DNA from: Capillidium heterosporum | Lineage: Eukaryota; Entomophthoromycota; Entomophthoromycetes; Entomophthorales; Capillidiaceae | Direction of reading: 5' to 3' | Assembly (NCBI GenBank): GCA_016630905.1 | Contig: WBMQ01000001.1 | Span: 1,054,001 to 1,118,000 of the forward strand | DNA: 64,000 bases | Shown here: positions 24,907-36,919 of the stretch, in pieces | Position numbering within the stretch: position 1 is the stretch's first letter | Layout of the letters: each line of letters begins with the position of its first letter | Translations under genes and position numbers: made by a program | Notes under the pieces: model-generated | Database searches by the model: none | What the model saw: only the letters and a program-made list of their open reading frames with translations | What the model was told of the DNA's origin: nothing

Positions 24907-25620
24907 ATGACAAGTCCAAATTCCAAAAAATTTAATGTGTACTATGCTAACGATAGGGAAGGTAGTTTTTTAATAAAAGATGGGTCCAAAAAGCTAATTT
25001 ACACGATTGTACTCACTAAAGATATGGCAACCCTTACCGAATTCGAAAGTAATGAACCGTTTTTGTTCATCGACTTCAACTCCCACTATAGTTACAACCA
25101 ACGGTGCTTCAAGGTAAATTTCCGTAACAAGGCCGATTATGGATACTACTTATTTACCATGATCAACCCCTATGCCTTGGAGATCAAAGAGACTTTGAGT
25201 AAATGTAATGAAGTGTATCATTGTGGACGTATCAATCGGAAATGGGGAATAACTTTGGAAGACAACAAGACTTGGATCGGTACTTTAAAAAAAGATCTGT
25301 TAGGTTCCAGGTTTGGTTCCTTATCCTTACCTGAATATTACGATGAAATCCAGAGTGCTGTCCTGATGCTTGGGTTTGCGCTTTCGATACACTGTATCAA
25401 ATGTTTTGAAGGTAATGCCTTGTCCAAATCGAGAGATGCTTCTATCCTACAGTCCAACTCATTCTTCTTTGGTGGGTTGAGCGCCTATCCACTTAGTAAC
25501 AACCGGTACAAAAGTTACATCGATGGAACTTTACGGACTATACCCAAAGATTACGCTTACGACCTTGGAGGTCGTATGCCAGCTCTCAATTGGAAAGAGG
25601 GTGTTGGAGGACGTAATTAA
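24907..25620 (+). CDS. tubby/LURP-like hypothetical protein, spacer paralogue
   Basis: An intronless 237-aa protein without a signal peptide. It shares an end-to-end pattern with the protein at 42292-42981: a (G/V)SKKL(I/L)YTI strand, a (N/D)PY(A/T)L(E/K) block, a C-G/R-R-x-N-x-KWG(I/L) turn, DNKT/DKKT, SLSLP/TLNLP, a D-E pair, and a hydrophobic helix (AVLMLGFALSIHCIKCFE). Beta-rich sequence ending in a buried helix recalls LURP-one/tubby-like proteins, but that is only a structural impression. The frame is intact and codon use is ordered, so it is probably functional. The C-terminal 60 residues are not conserved in the paralogue. Confidence 0.6.
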   Translation: MTSPNSKKFNVYYANDREGSFLIKDGSKKLIYTIVLTKDMATLTEFESNEPFLFIDFNSHYSYNQRCFKVNFRNKADYGYYLFTMINPYALEIKETLSKCNEVYHCGRINRKWGITLEDNKTWIGTLKKDLLGSRFGSLSLPEYYDEIQSAVLMLGFALSIHCIKCFEGNALSKSRDASILQSNSFFFGGLSAYPLSNNRYKSYIDGTLRTIPKDYAYDLGGRMPALNWKEGVGGRN

Positions 25621-26964
25621 AGCATTATATCCATTTCTATTAATAACATTTCCTTATCCAATAGTTTTCAGTATTGATTTCTTTCCGGCTATAACAGTAC
25701 CAAACTAAAAGCTACTGTGATATGGCATTTTTAGTATCTATGCTGATTTTTTATATATGTGTAAAAGCAACTTTATAATTGTATTTTATAGGATAAGGGC
25801 TTGGTATGAGATAAACTTTTACTAAATGCTGGGAACTATATATTATGTAAATTTTTTCGTCTTACTCTAAAGCCTTATTGATAAGTAGTCTTCAGGAATA
25901 AAGATTGAGTGGAGATGAATACCACTGAGCTAGAAGTAATGGCTGGCTATCTTAAATTGGGTTGGCTTAAGCCTAAGTATGGGAAATATCGAAGCAGGTA
26001 CTTAGAATACCGTGTAGGATGTTATTGAATAAAGATTGGATTTTGTATTTATAACAAAATACGCCGAAAATATTCTACCTTTCTGGCTAAAATATAATTA
26101 GCAAAGTATAATTGAAATTTGAGCTTCCAGATTGATGAAAAACTATATAAAAACTTTGCAAATAGAGGATTATATCTTAAATTTAGAACTGGAAAGGATA
26201 TACGGAAGTTTATAGCTTTCAATATGGAGAACAGCGTTCATTTCAAAGGGGGAAAAGCAATGTCACTGTAGAAAATGAAAGGTATTTAAATTTAGATTAT
26301 ACAAAAAATTATTAAATAGCGCAGCAAATTTATTTTAAAAAATATATAATCGTATTTGAATTACCTACTATGGATCGAAACTAACACTCAAATATATTGA
26401 GGCTGTTAAAATATCATCTTTATACTTCCTTGCACCTCTCCCTATACTATTAAAAGAATCCTTAAATTGAACGCATATTGACTTGTAAGTCGAATTATAT
26501 CTTAGATTTTCAAAACACTTGCTTTATTCATGACTAAACATCATATATAATCTTTAATATGAAAAATTTTGAATTTGACATTGTATTATCCAAATGATTG
26601 AAAATATTACTCCATCCAATGAGTTAAAAGTCTCATCTTGAACTATCAGAGTAAAAGTACATATACATTAAGGATATATACATAGTAGATTCAAATCATA
26701 CTTCGTCTCCTACAGTAGTATAATAGAAAATAAAATCAATAAATAATTAGTTAGCTTAAATATTTCTTGAAAAATATAGTACATTTGATACACTTAATCC
26801 TATAGCTGATGCTGGCGTCTCCTTTATATAGCTGGTATACCCACATACCCACCTATTAAAGCTTAAACCTCTGTTTATATATAACTTATGTTGAACTCGA
26901 GGTGGCATTTGATTACAAGCCTAATAGTTCTGGCAATGGAAGTGCCTGGCTTAAATAGCTGAAA
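25621..26964. other. spacer stretch without genes
   Basis: About 1.3 kb of AT-rich sequence with no supportable frame. Confidence 0.5.
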
Positions 26965-27445
26965 GTATAAAGTTCAGGGAAGTACCGCTGGATCCCACTA
27001 ATGATGGCACCATATTGTGAACTAATGACGCGGTAGGTTAGGAAAACGGAACTAAAGCCCACCATTGCATTTGTGACAAAGGCCTGGATTCTCTGGGTGG
27101 CAGGTCCGGATAGCCAGGTGAAGGAGGTACATCATAAGGAGTGCCCACACAATCATAGTCAAGTCCCAGTTCCAAGAGGGGACCGAAGAGATGGGTTGAG
27201 ATTTGGGCGTAAAATAGTGCTGAGTAGGAGGGGGCCTGCTTAAGTGGTGGTTGAGCAATCATTGGTGCTACAGTATTAAGATCAAAGGTAGGAGTTGGCT
27301 GATAAGTCAATGCAGGTTCAAAGGAGTAGACTGTAGTGGTAATATTAATCACCCAAAGGAGATGTGATCCTAGGGTAGTGAGGATCATCAAAAGGTAGTA
27401 AGAAGCTGAAAGGACGGGGAAACTAGACCATATAGTATTACTATG
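26965..27445 (-). pseudogene. decayed membrane-protein locus, inner copy
   Basis: Third copy of the locus. The first membrane segment and the following linker are open in one frame here, unlike the arm copies. A 1-nt shift within the Pro-rich linker then moves the SWNWDLT membrane segment to another frame, and the candidate intron donor is altered. The AFLTYR-equivalent block is open and carries CAA where the right-arm copy has TAG. The 5' part beyond about 28005 is missing because the right arm begins there. Confidence 0.45.
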
Positions 27446-27982
27446 CTGCAAATAAAAATACGAGTAAAGGATAAATTTATTCAGAGATTAAGGAGCGAAA
27501 TCAGACTGCTAGGAACAGCTATGGTTAAGAACAGGGGATGAGTAACAGCTATGAAAAATAGCGAGGTGGAACGTTGTTAAGATACTGGCTTTCGGTAGTT
27601 ACCAGAGGGTTTAAATATCCTTTTTGTATCTTTATTATAGTTACATTAGAGGGATTGAATTTTCCTTTGCAATTAGCTACTCTATATATTAATTAGGTGT
27701 TTATCAAGTTTAACCAGAAATTCTGGTAATACTGTCAATTACTACAGGTGAGTTTACCATTGTTGGAATGATATAATCAGATAAAATACCGCTAATGATC
27801 GGAATTCCTAGATGTTGGTCGAAGCCAAGAAAGAAAAGTATAAAAGGGAATCAAAATATCCAATATGTAGTGTGGATTCATAACTAAGGCAGTTGCAAAT
27901 TAAGGATGGAAAAACTGAAAATTGAAAACAAATATAAAAAGGAAATAAAGAGGATAATATATCTATGGCTTATAGTGGGAAT

Positions 27983-28004
27983 TGTAACAGCCCTGGCTGT
28001 TACA
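27983..28004. repeat. perfect palindrome at the inner arm junction
   Basis: A 10-bp stem, tgtaacagcc/ggctgttaca, with a 2-nt loop ends one base before the right arm starts at 28006. The homologous site in the left arm (near 4152-4173) is only an imperfect palindrome. Confidence 0.75.
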
Positions 28005-30664
28005 GGCATCTGCATATAGTTTTAAAAATATATTGTATGAACTGATGTTGAGTTTAGATTTCACTTCCATTTTGCATTGTTGTATATGCATACTTCTGCT
28101 TGATTTAAAATGCGATGGGATCAAAACTAGTTCATTGTATATAAAATGTTGGATTTGTTTGATGGTTTCGGTAACCTATACCTTATCTTCACTTGATATA
28201 TCGATCTATATGTTGATACAGTCTGTTTAATTATACCACGCTCTTATATACCCCCATTATTTTGAAATTCACGTTTGGAAAACTAAAAAGTAAGTTGGAA
28301 TACATTTGAATATTATCAACTACTTTACATCGGTGATTTGAAATGACTATTCTAAATTTACCTGTATTGATGGAATGCTTGCAAAATGTTTGGAAGGTCG
28401 ATAGGAACTGACAAACTACTCGACACATAGTAGGCTGCAAGCCAGTCTTATAAGGGTACGAGCGTAATATAGAAGCCGGTTCCAGTATTTGTGCACATAC
28501 AGTAGAGGATCTACCAACATCCAATTCAAACAGCCAAGTTTATTCTTTGTCTTCAACCGGCGCGAATAATGGCTGCTCTCAGTGGCAAAGCCTTTTCCAT
28601 AGAGGATCAAGGCCATCCTATAGCAAAGGAAATGTGATAAATATGTTATGTTGGAAGAGGCCTCGGTATAGACAATAAGATCGCTAAAGAATTGTGCTTA
28701 CAGCCGGGAAGTCTACATCATAATTAAATTCGGAAAAGATGAATTCGAGTAATGTTAGCCAACTGCCCCAAGTCCATATTACTAGGGGCCATATATGTGT
28801 ATTTTGATTATAATTCAATATATTGAATGCCTTTGATTGCCTTGAACATTTGGAAGCACTATACGATACTATAGATACACATCTATTAAGAGAACAATTT
28901 AATGGAGTGTGGATATTTCTATCTTAAAAGCTGATTTTAAATAGATAGACTCAAGATCGGAGGACATGATGTTGAGAAGGCGCTATGTATGCAATGTATG
29001 ATTCCCTAAGGCCTTTCTAAACCTTTCGATGTTAGTTGATTATATTAAAAGCTGAACGTAAAGTCATAAACAAAAGGGTGTGAAATAATAGTACATATAT
29101 TAGCTGAGGTATAGTCTGGAAACAATACTTCAAATGCAAACTTCCAAGTAGGTTGAGGTTTTGTGAAAAGTAGACAGCATATTCACTTTAGAAAGCCAAA
29201 GAAATGCGAAAGCATCAAGTTAGCTAATATGAACGACAGACCATATTTCAAAAGGAAATGTCAACTATCTCTTACCTTATAAAATGGAGTGAATATCTAT
29301 AAATATTAAAAGATTAAGCTGAGAAATATAGTCGCAACTAAGAATAATAATGTAGCTTTGTAAAAAGATTACCTACGATCGCCAAACTTTAGATACAAAG
29401 AGATTAAAACTACAAAAGTATCTACTTATGTTACCTAGCATATATCCTTACACTGTGAATTAAGGGCCTTGGACTAAACATATATTTATATGTAGATCGT
29501 ACCGTATAGTAGATCTCCAAGGTACCTGCCCTGTCCATGACTAACTTTCACGTGCAACTACAACTGCGTCGAAAACTTCAATTCAGCGTCGTGGAGTCAA
29601 ATGAGGTTGAAAAGTTGGGCTCGTTGGTCGGATTGAGAATCATATATATAACTGTTGAAGTGAAGACGCATACCGCTTAAACACCTTATCCCTACTTGGT
29701 CAAAGCTTGGATTTCCTATTTCCTACAAATATAGTATACAATATAGTTAATAGAAAGCTAAAGCAAACTATAGTATTTCTTAAAAATACAATGCCTTTAG
29801 GACCCTTGACCATATGCCTGATATAGAAACTCTCCTGTATATTGTTGATGTTTCAAGCACCTATTTTCCAAGTTTAAAAGTTCTTGGCATATAGCTTCTG
29901 TTGAACTTAAGATGGCATTTGACGGCGAACCTAGTGGATTTAGCAGCAAAGTGTCTAAGGTGTGCTATTGAAGGAAATCGACAATCCTAAATCCCACTGC
30001 ATTGCACTTTTTGAATCAGCTGCTGTGTTGTGATAACGGCTATATGTTGGAAAGTTGATGCCTCAACGAAATGGTTCATTTTGGTAGTGTACAGTAGATC
30101 GCCGGCATTTCTGGGATGGCTTGATGTCAAAAGCCAAGACTGGTTTGGAAACATAAACTAAACTTTAATATACATGTACTCTCATTATTTTGTTGGCTAG
30201 AACTAATGGAACCAATGATATTGTGAGTATGAGTGAGTTAATACGTCAGAAGCCAAGCCAAGACTACAAAGCTGTAAAACCTTGGATTGGTGAGCTCTTA
30301 AGCTTCTAAAAGTATTGGTGCTTTGACAAACACTATATGCATGTGCCATATTCCTTCAAAGGGCCACTACATTCATAAGAAACTCGAAATGCCTACAGCG
30401 CTATAGACGTAGGCCTAAAGTGCTTTACTGGAAGACATCTGAGCTTTGGTATTTTCTGTCTAAAACCACTGCAATGCTCAGTGATAGATAATCAAATTTG
30501 TATGCTAGGCTGTCGTGGCCAACTTATTCCTTGAAATAATTTGTTCGAAATCCCTACAAGGTTTCAAAGCTTGTATATAAACTCGATGCTTGTAGTAGAA
30601 CACCAACTTTCAAACTCTTCCAAAGCCAAATCTTAAATCTTAAATCCCAAATCCCAAACAAAAA

Positions 30665-31925
30665 ATGGACGCACTTACTACCCTTTTATTGCTAGACTTT
30701 ATGTCTAGTATTATTGCCAAGTACTACATACTTAAATTTGAAAGCCTCACCAACCCTGTGTTGGATTCATCCGATCTCGCCTTGAAAACCACTGATTTAC
30801 CCACCACTACTGTTACTATCATCAGAACTACTGTCACTACTGCTACTACCGCTGCTACTACTGAAACTGCTGCTACTACTGAAACTGCTGCTACTACTGC
30901 TACCACCACCGGAACTACTGTCACTACTACCACCATCCCTGTTGCTACCACTACCACTGTTATTACCACACCTTCACCTACCACTACTACCACTACTACC
31001 TCTATCACTGCCAACTCACCTGCTGCAATTACTGCTACCACTACTACTGTAAACAACAGTTCAGAGGTTTTTACACCCGGTATGCTTAAATACTTGTATA
31101 GAACTAACCCACTATTATAGGATCAAATGATGAAAAGGAGCCGGCCTCCACTACCAACATCGATATCAATGCCTCAACACCTTCTGACGGTAAATTTGCG
31201 TTGCTTTCACTATAATAACTAAAGTTTAGACAATATAGCCATCCAAAAACCCAGTACTACGGCTGAACCATCTAAAAAATCAAACATCGCTTCAAAGCAT
31301 AAACCCTCCATCCCTCAGCGTATTTCACGGGTCAAAAACTTTATACGAACTGTTCCCTCTATCCTTGGCCAACACTATGTACACTTTTCTGAAAGTAGCG
31401 TTTGATATTACTATACCAATCTAACAAACCTTTATGCTTAGGACTTGATGACCCTTATGGACAAACTGCCCATACCCGCAAGAAATGTAAGCTAAATGAT
31501 GCTAGAACCGTCCAAAGTGGTAAATTTTCAAGCTTATATTCAGACTAACAAAAATAAAGCCGGAAAGCCAAGATACCCAAATCTTCGAACTGGAAATCAA
31601 CAGAAAAGTCTTACTACCAGTGCAGTGCTCCAACGTTCAGCTTTTGATATTCTAAACGGTAAGCTTCTACATAAGCTGCAAGGCTAACTAGTTTTTAGAA
31701 CTACCTCCCTTCAAAAATGATCTCGAGGTGGACGCTTTGGCACAGTCGCTTGGAAATTTAGTCCTAACCGGTAGCCCTAAACTTAGAGACAACTGGCTGG
31801 ACAACCTGACTCACCAGTTTGGTGAACTAAAGATTACTAACCGCTGCCACCCTAGCCTGTACACTCTTGAAGAGGTTTTCAGAGGAATCGGAGAGCTCAC
31901 TATTGGTACCAACCCACGCCTTTAA
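30665..31925 (+). CDS. Thr-rich protein, right-arm copy
   Basis: Exons 30665..31079, 31121..31189, 31239..31394, 31442..31519, 31560..31658 and 31699..31925 (introns 40-49 bp, GT-AG) give 347 aa. Every internal exon starts with two bases completing a codon, so the six-exon chain is strongly self-consistent. It has the same layout as the left copy: hydrophobic N-terminus, Thr-rich block, then a folded-looking C-terminal region (for example TRKKCKLNDARTVQS and LEEVFRGIGELTIG). It carries one extra six-residue ETAATT-type unit. Likely cell-surface or secreted; no specific function recognised. Confidence 0.6.
30836..30900 (+). repeat. 18-bp tandem units in the Thr-rich gene
   Basis: Two tandem copies of a unit around actgaaactgctgctact, within a longer run of ACN triplets (about 30800-31050). 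The left arm has one copy of the unit at about 13545-13590. It is the only length difference between the two Thr-rich genes. Confidence 0.7.
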
Positions 31926-32244
31926 GTTGCTGTGGAGGTTGGTTTGCAAGTCTAATCTGGAGGACTTTTACTTTATTCTTTGCCTATTTCAATAAACATC
32001 TGCATTCTTTCGGTTTAATATACCTTTTATTTAATTTGCCCCTCATCAACTTTTATATAGGGTACATAAAATTATTTCGTATACTACAATCATTGAAGTT
32101 AGTTTTCAACAAATCTATATCTGTAAATTACCTCAGTTGCAATTATTTAAATAAATATATTCGATGACGTTGATGGACCATTTGCATTAGAATCAAATCC
32201 AATTTGGCAAATCCGAATCTTTTCTAGCTTTCCAACAGCACTAG

Positions 32245-32460
32245 AAGAAACATCAAGTTTATACAAGCTGGAGTCCAACACAGTGGCCAAGATGAACAGC
32301 TACTTATCAAAGAGGATGTTTCGATTCGAGTAATTGAATATAGACGCTTTAAATCGAATATTCAGCAAGGAGCTCAAGTAATCGTTAATGTGCCCATATA
32401 TACATACACCAAAGCCAACTTTGACAGCGCTCATCAATACACTATGACTTTATCAAATTA
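32245..32460 (+). pseudogene. coding-like relic, right arm
   Basis: A frame of about 70 codons with no ATG at its start and a TAA end, containing IKEDVSIRVIEYRRFK and IVNVPIYTYTKANFD. A second frame upstream and overlapping (from about 32164) is also open, suggesting a frameshifted old gene. The sequence style resembles the small secreted-protein gene of the arm. The mirror copy is at about 11983-12198 on the minus strand. Confidence 0.25.
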
Positions 32461-33366
32461 AGGGACTAAGTAAAGGGAAGCATATGCAGTTTTAATAATA
32501 CTACTATTCATGATTACTAGATAATTCAAGATGACAGTAAGTGCACTACAAAGGGTATGTAGAAATAACCATCCATTTGTAAACTGTCCATAAAAATAAA
32601 ATATCGCCGGAGATAAGGCTAATGCTTGCAAAGCTTTCCATCTTGGATTGGGTGTTTGACATAGGAAGCCCTAACTCAATAGCGTACTATTTTGTATAAT
32701 TTTAAGAAAGCTGTTGTACCATTTAGTACTGCTGGTAAGGTTGATATGGGATGAGAGCTTTGGAAAGAAGACTGGTAAAGATAAGGTTGAACTAGGAGTT
32801 AAGAATCCTATGAAGACCCATAAGAAGGTAAAAAATTGATAGCTTCCAAAGCGTTAAAGAAATTTATTCTTTTGGACATATATATTAACTTTAGATTGGT
32901 GTCACATTAACATAGAGTCTAAAAAACCCGGCAAGTACCTGGCACTCATATCCATTTCGCTGTACTCAGTACTAGCTTATCCTACCACCTGATTAAACTT
33001 TAATATGTTTGGCCAGTTTCTATTCCATAAAAGTTTTCCAATACCTCTGGTTAGATTTTCGACACTCGTACCAAGCCTCATAGGGATACCAGATTCAGCG
33101 ACGGTCTTTAGTGTATACGTTAGTGGTTAAAGGATTGATAGTAGCTAAAGCTGTAGCAATGGTTTAGTCCAAATAGCTAGCTTGGCGACCAGGCTCTTGT
33201 TTACGGATTTATCTTTGAGGTATAATTCGGATTGGATTGAGTTTGCTCCATGTAAAAATGGTGGTAATTTAATTTTTCTCTTTAGAAGGATTTGTATACT
33301 AATTTTGAATAGATTGTTTGTAATGCTTCATTAGACCTTGGAACCGATGCTAGTTAAACCAACAGT

Positions 33367-33582
33367 CTAAGATTGTAACTTAAAGCTGGTCGCATTGCAT
33401 TCCTTTAGATACTTAAATCCGAATGAAGCGGTGCCATCTAACAAGCTGCAATATATTCGCACTTTATTAACCAGCCGAAAGCATTTATACTCAATATCTC
33501 CTTTGGCCAATTCAAATCTTCTCTTCAATAACGAAACTATAATTTCGACTTTCAGTACCTCTACCTGAGGTAATCCACCCAA
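33367..33582 (-). pseudogene. open frame intact only in right arm
   Basis: A 71-codon frame that is open in the right arm. The left-arm equivalent (10690-11080) is broken by the 212-bp segment and lacks about 19 bp present here. The alternating charged and hydrophobic residues (VEVLKVEIIVSLLKRRFELA) look coding-like, but no family is recognised and there is no convincing start. It lies on the same strand as, and about 300 bases beyond the stop of, the small secreted-protein gene, so it could be a decayed relative. Confidence 0.25.
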
Positions 33583-33877
33583 CTAAATATATTTATCGAT
33601 GCTATAAACCTAACATTCATATTTTGTAAAAATTGACAATCAGAACAAGTTCGAGTGGATGTTGATGGATCCATTGTCAACAGCCCGATGTATTTGTATC
33701 AGCTGTAAGTAACTTTGCGTTTTGATTTGTAGAGCATCTTAATGGTTTTTTGATATCAAGCATCTTTTCATGAAAGCCTTTGCCTCCTAAACCAAGTCGA
33801 ACTATATTTTCAAACTATAGCCATTAAAATTTCAATAGTATATGTATATTAGTATAAACAGATTTAATATTACTTGG

Positions 33878-34564
33878 TTAGGATTTGTCCGAATTGTAAA
33901 AGGAATGAAAATGAAAGCTTGTGTCCATATTGTTGGCATTTTGGGTGATCACAGTGGTGCCTGAAGGATGAGATACTGTGGAGGGTAAAAACCTTACTAT
34001 TGAAGGCGATGAATAGGTTTTCAGTATCACCGACACACCAATCTTAAAACCACCATCGTTGGTATAAACCTGAACTTTAGGCAATGCTTTGAGGTCAATT
34101 ATATTCCAAGACCTCTTGTAGGTGCTGATGTCGAGAAAAGGTGTATTATATTCACATATTACTAGGCTATTTGGGGTATGGAATGAATATGAATCCTACC
34201 TAACCATGAGCATTTCAGAACCAGATTTACCAGGTAATTTATCATCATATAGAACCAAAGCTTTGAAGCTGACCGATACATTGCTTTTAAAGTAGGTATT
34301 GTTATAAGATGAACTTTTAGTTTGCTTGACAATTTTGATGGGTCGACCTTGTCTGGAATTATTTGGATCCTGTAAGGTAAGATGGTGAATACTAGTGATG
34401 AAGAAAATAGCCAAGCCCTTGGGTCAGTTGGCAGCAATAAACATGTTTTTGCTGAGGAAGGCTCTGTCGCAAAGTACCTACCAAAAGCCAAAGTAGAAAC
34501 TAACAAGTGCTAAAAATTGGAGTTGACTTTGATATCGCCAACGATTCTGGTTAGAGAAGGGCAT
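33878..34564 (-). CDS. small probable secreted protein, right-arm copy
   Basis: Mirror of 9691-10377, exons complement(34482..34564, 34200..34391, 33878..34166), 187 aa. The second residue differs (Ser in the left copy, Pro here); the coding exons are otherwise essentially the same and unbroken. Function unknown. The hydrophobic N-terminus suggests secretion or membrane association. Confidence 0.5.
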
Positions 34565-36823
34565 CGATAAAGGAAACTAAATAGACTAAAACCAACCAAT
34601 ATCTGCTAAACATCCATTTATTATTGGTTTATATATTTTGTCTTTTTATATACGTATGTCTACCTTCAAGTAACTCACCTAAAGGCCTTTACATACCTTT
34701 ATATAAATATGTTTTAAAGATATACTACCAAAACTCCCAATATTCCTTAAGTTTATAAAGTTAAATACTAATCAATTGAAACACAATTGCTTTATATATA
34801 TATTTGTGGTATATATGACAAGCAAACTCACATATTAGCCAGGAAAGTCATACAAATTATGTTCAGTCAAATGCTCAATAGAATATAGCTTCTATCCTTT
34901 CCCCTCACTTTTGCGAAGATAGTACAGGTATATATAATTAAAATCTACAATACCAAGAATTGTATATAAACTAGAGTATATATTAAAGTATATATGTGTC
35001 TTTCAGTTCAACTACCACTTCCTGTTTGCTACGCTAATTTATGACAGTAGTTATGTATTTAGGTAAAGCAACGACACATCTGATCCAGACTCCCAACTTT
35101 TACTAACACACCAGTCTGAAACTTATCACTAATGTTGAATCTAACATACCGAGCTGAGAAGTTAAATACTTATATCTGGACCTTCTTCAATTTTAAGAAG
35201 ATTTTAACAGACCATGGTCACCAGCTACTAGATCGACAGTCACGGCACCTTATTGCATACAACATTGACTGAGATCCAAGTTAGCGATATAGATTGTACA
35301 TTATAGATCTGCCGATAGTAACTGGGTTTTATATTCCCAGTTCAACTAGAACCATGCTTAAATTACTATAGCTTTTTATGAATAACCGTGATAGTTCATT
35401 ACGGTGATGTCAGTTTATTGAAGGGGTAATAACAAAATGTGTATATTTATTAATGAATACTATTTAAAATGTATATTAGTATATGCATCATTAGAATACT
35501 TATAGGTTTAAAACAACTTTTGTTACTTCTTTCTCCAATATAGTGAATTATCTAAACATTCAAAAAATTGACTTGAACTATAAAGTTATAATGCGTTAAA
35601 ATACATAGTATCACATAATTCATTAGTTTAGATATATACTTGAACAAAACTTTATTATTGATTCCTCCAATAAACTACTACAACTGCTTTATATCTACTG
35701 AAACTGATTCGAAATGGAATAACATATCTTTAGTGACCTATTGCTCGCTATTACTACATATGTAACTCTATATAGAGTATATACCTTTGCCCATAATATG
35801 CATACTTTTTTGATTGAATCCTACCTTTGAGAAGTTAAACTTAATACTGCTAATAATCTGCCTTGTAAATTGCAGTAGGGGCAGTTGGTTAGTATCGATA
35901 TGTTAAAGCTACTTTGCAAAGTGAATTTCAAGATAGGGTTGAGCGTAGACTTGAAATTAATCTTTTTGATCACTGAGTTGTTATTGGATTGGTTTTAATA
36001 AAGCTACACAGTATTTTCACATTCTTGAGCATATTACTACGGTAAAATTTTATATATTTATCGTTAATTCAATGTAATTAATAAAAGCTTGCTAAACTGA
36101 TCTTTTCTTTTCTGTAGTATATCCTTACCATATATGTATATTCCATTGCTGAACATCCCTAATTCCTGTGGAAGCTACTTGGCTTTTCCTTCAAAAGGTA
36201 TACGATGGATCTGTCAAAGAAATGCTATTATTTGATGAGTATATTTGAATGGCATTCTTAATTTTACATATAAACAGTTGAAATAGAAAATAAGAATGCT
36301 TTAAAATATACTGATGTAGTCTAATGTCAATCGATTAATTCAAATACTTTATAGTATAGTTCTATTTGTATGTGACCTTGATTAATTTTCAACAGTCTAC
36401 CACAGTTTGCAGACTAAATCAGTAAAATTGCACATAGGATATGCCTGATCAGCTGTATGCTGAGTTGTTTAGAAAAGCTCGATACTATTTCCAACCAAAA
36501 CTGCGGAAAGACACTCTAGTTTATCTGAACAAGGCAGCTTACAGCTTTGCTCAAGAACAGGTTTTCCTCGTCACCCATGTCAGATGCCAACAGAAACCCC
36601 TATGCTCAGAAATATTGTAAAGCAATTTACAAAGGAACTCATGGAAAAACTTTTGATTATTGGACAAAGTAGTACTGCAATTGCGTGCCTATCCTTTACC
36701 AAACAACTTATATAGCACCCTTCCAACCAATAGACTTTGTACGATCCATCAAATTATATCACCAAACTTGAATTTGCGATTATATAGAGTTGGAAATTTG
36801 CAAAGATGTTTCAATGAAGAAAG

Positions 36824-36831
36824 TATATAAA
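36824..36831 (+). promoter_or_regulatory. TATA-like element of Src1-like gene, right arm
   Basis: TATATAAA located 89-96 bases upstream of the ATG at 36920; identical in the left arm. A diverged TATATA occurs at the equivalent place of the decayed tandem locus. Confidence 0.4.
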
Positions 36832-36919
36832 ATCGAGCCAAGGACTTTTGCTCAGGCACTTTCTCTCTTGAGCAAACTTTACCTTACCTTTCAAAAACCT
36901 AGGTGAACTTGATTTCAAG

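Larger units (their letters stand above)
26965..28005. repeat. third, diverged partial copy of the arm's outer end
   Basis: This segment aligns, in the same orientation, with left-arm positions 3242 to about 4165 (and inverted with about 40090-41038), at clearly lower identity than the two arms share with each other. It contains a frameshifted copy of the membrane-protein locus and ends at the exact point where the right arm begins. It is therefore an older duplicate, truncated by or used in the rearrangement that produced the right arm. Confidence 0.8.
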
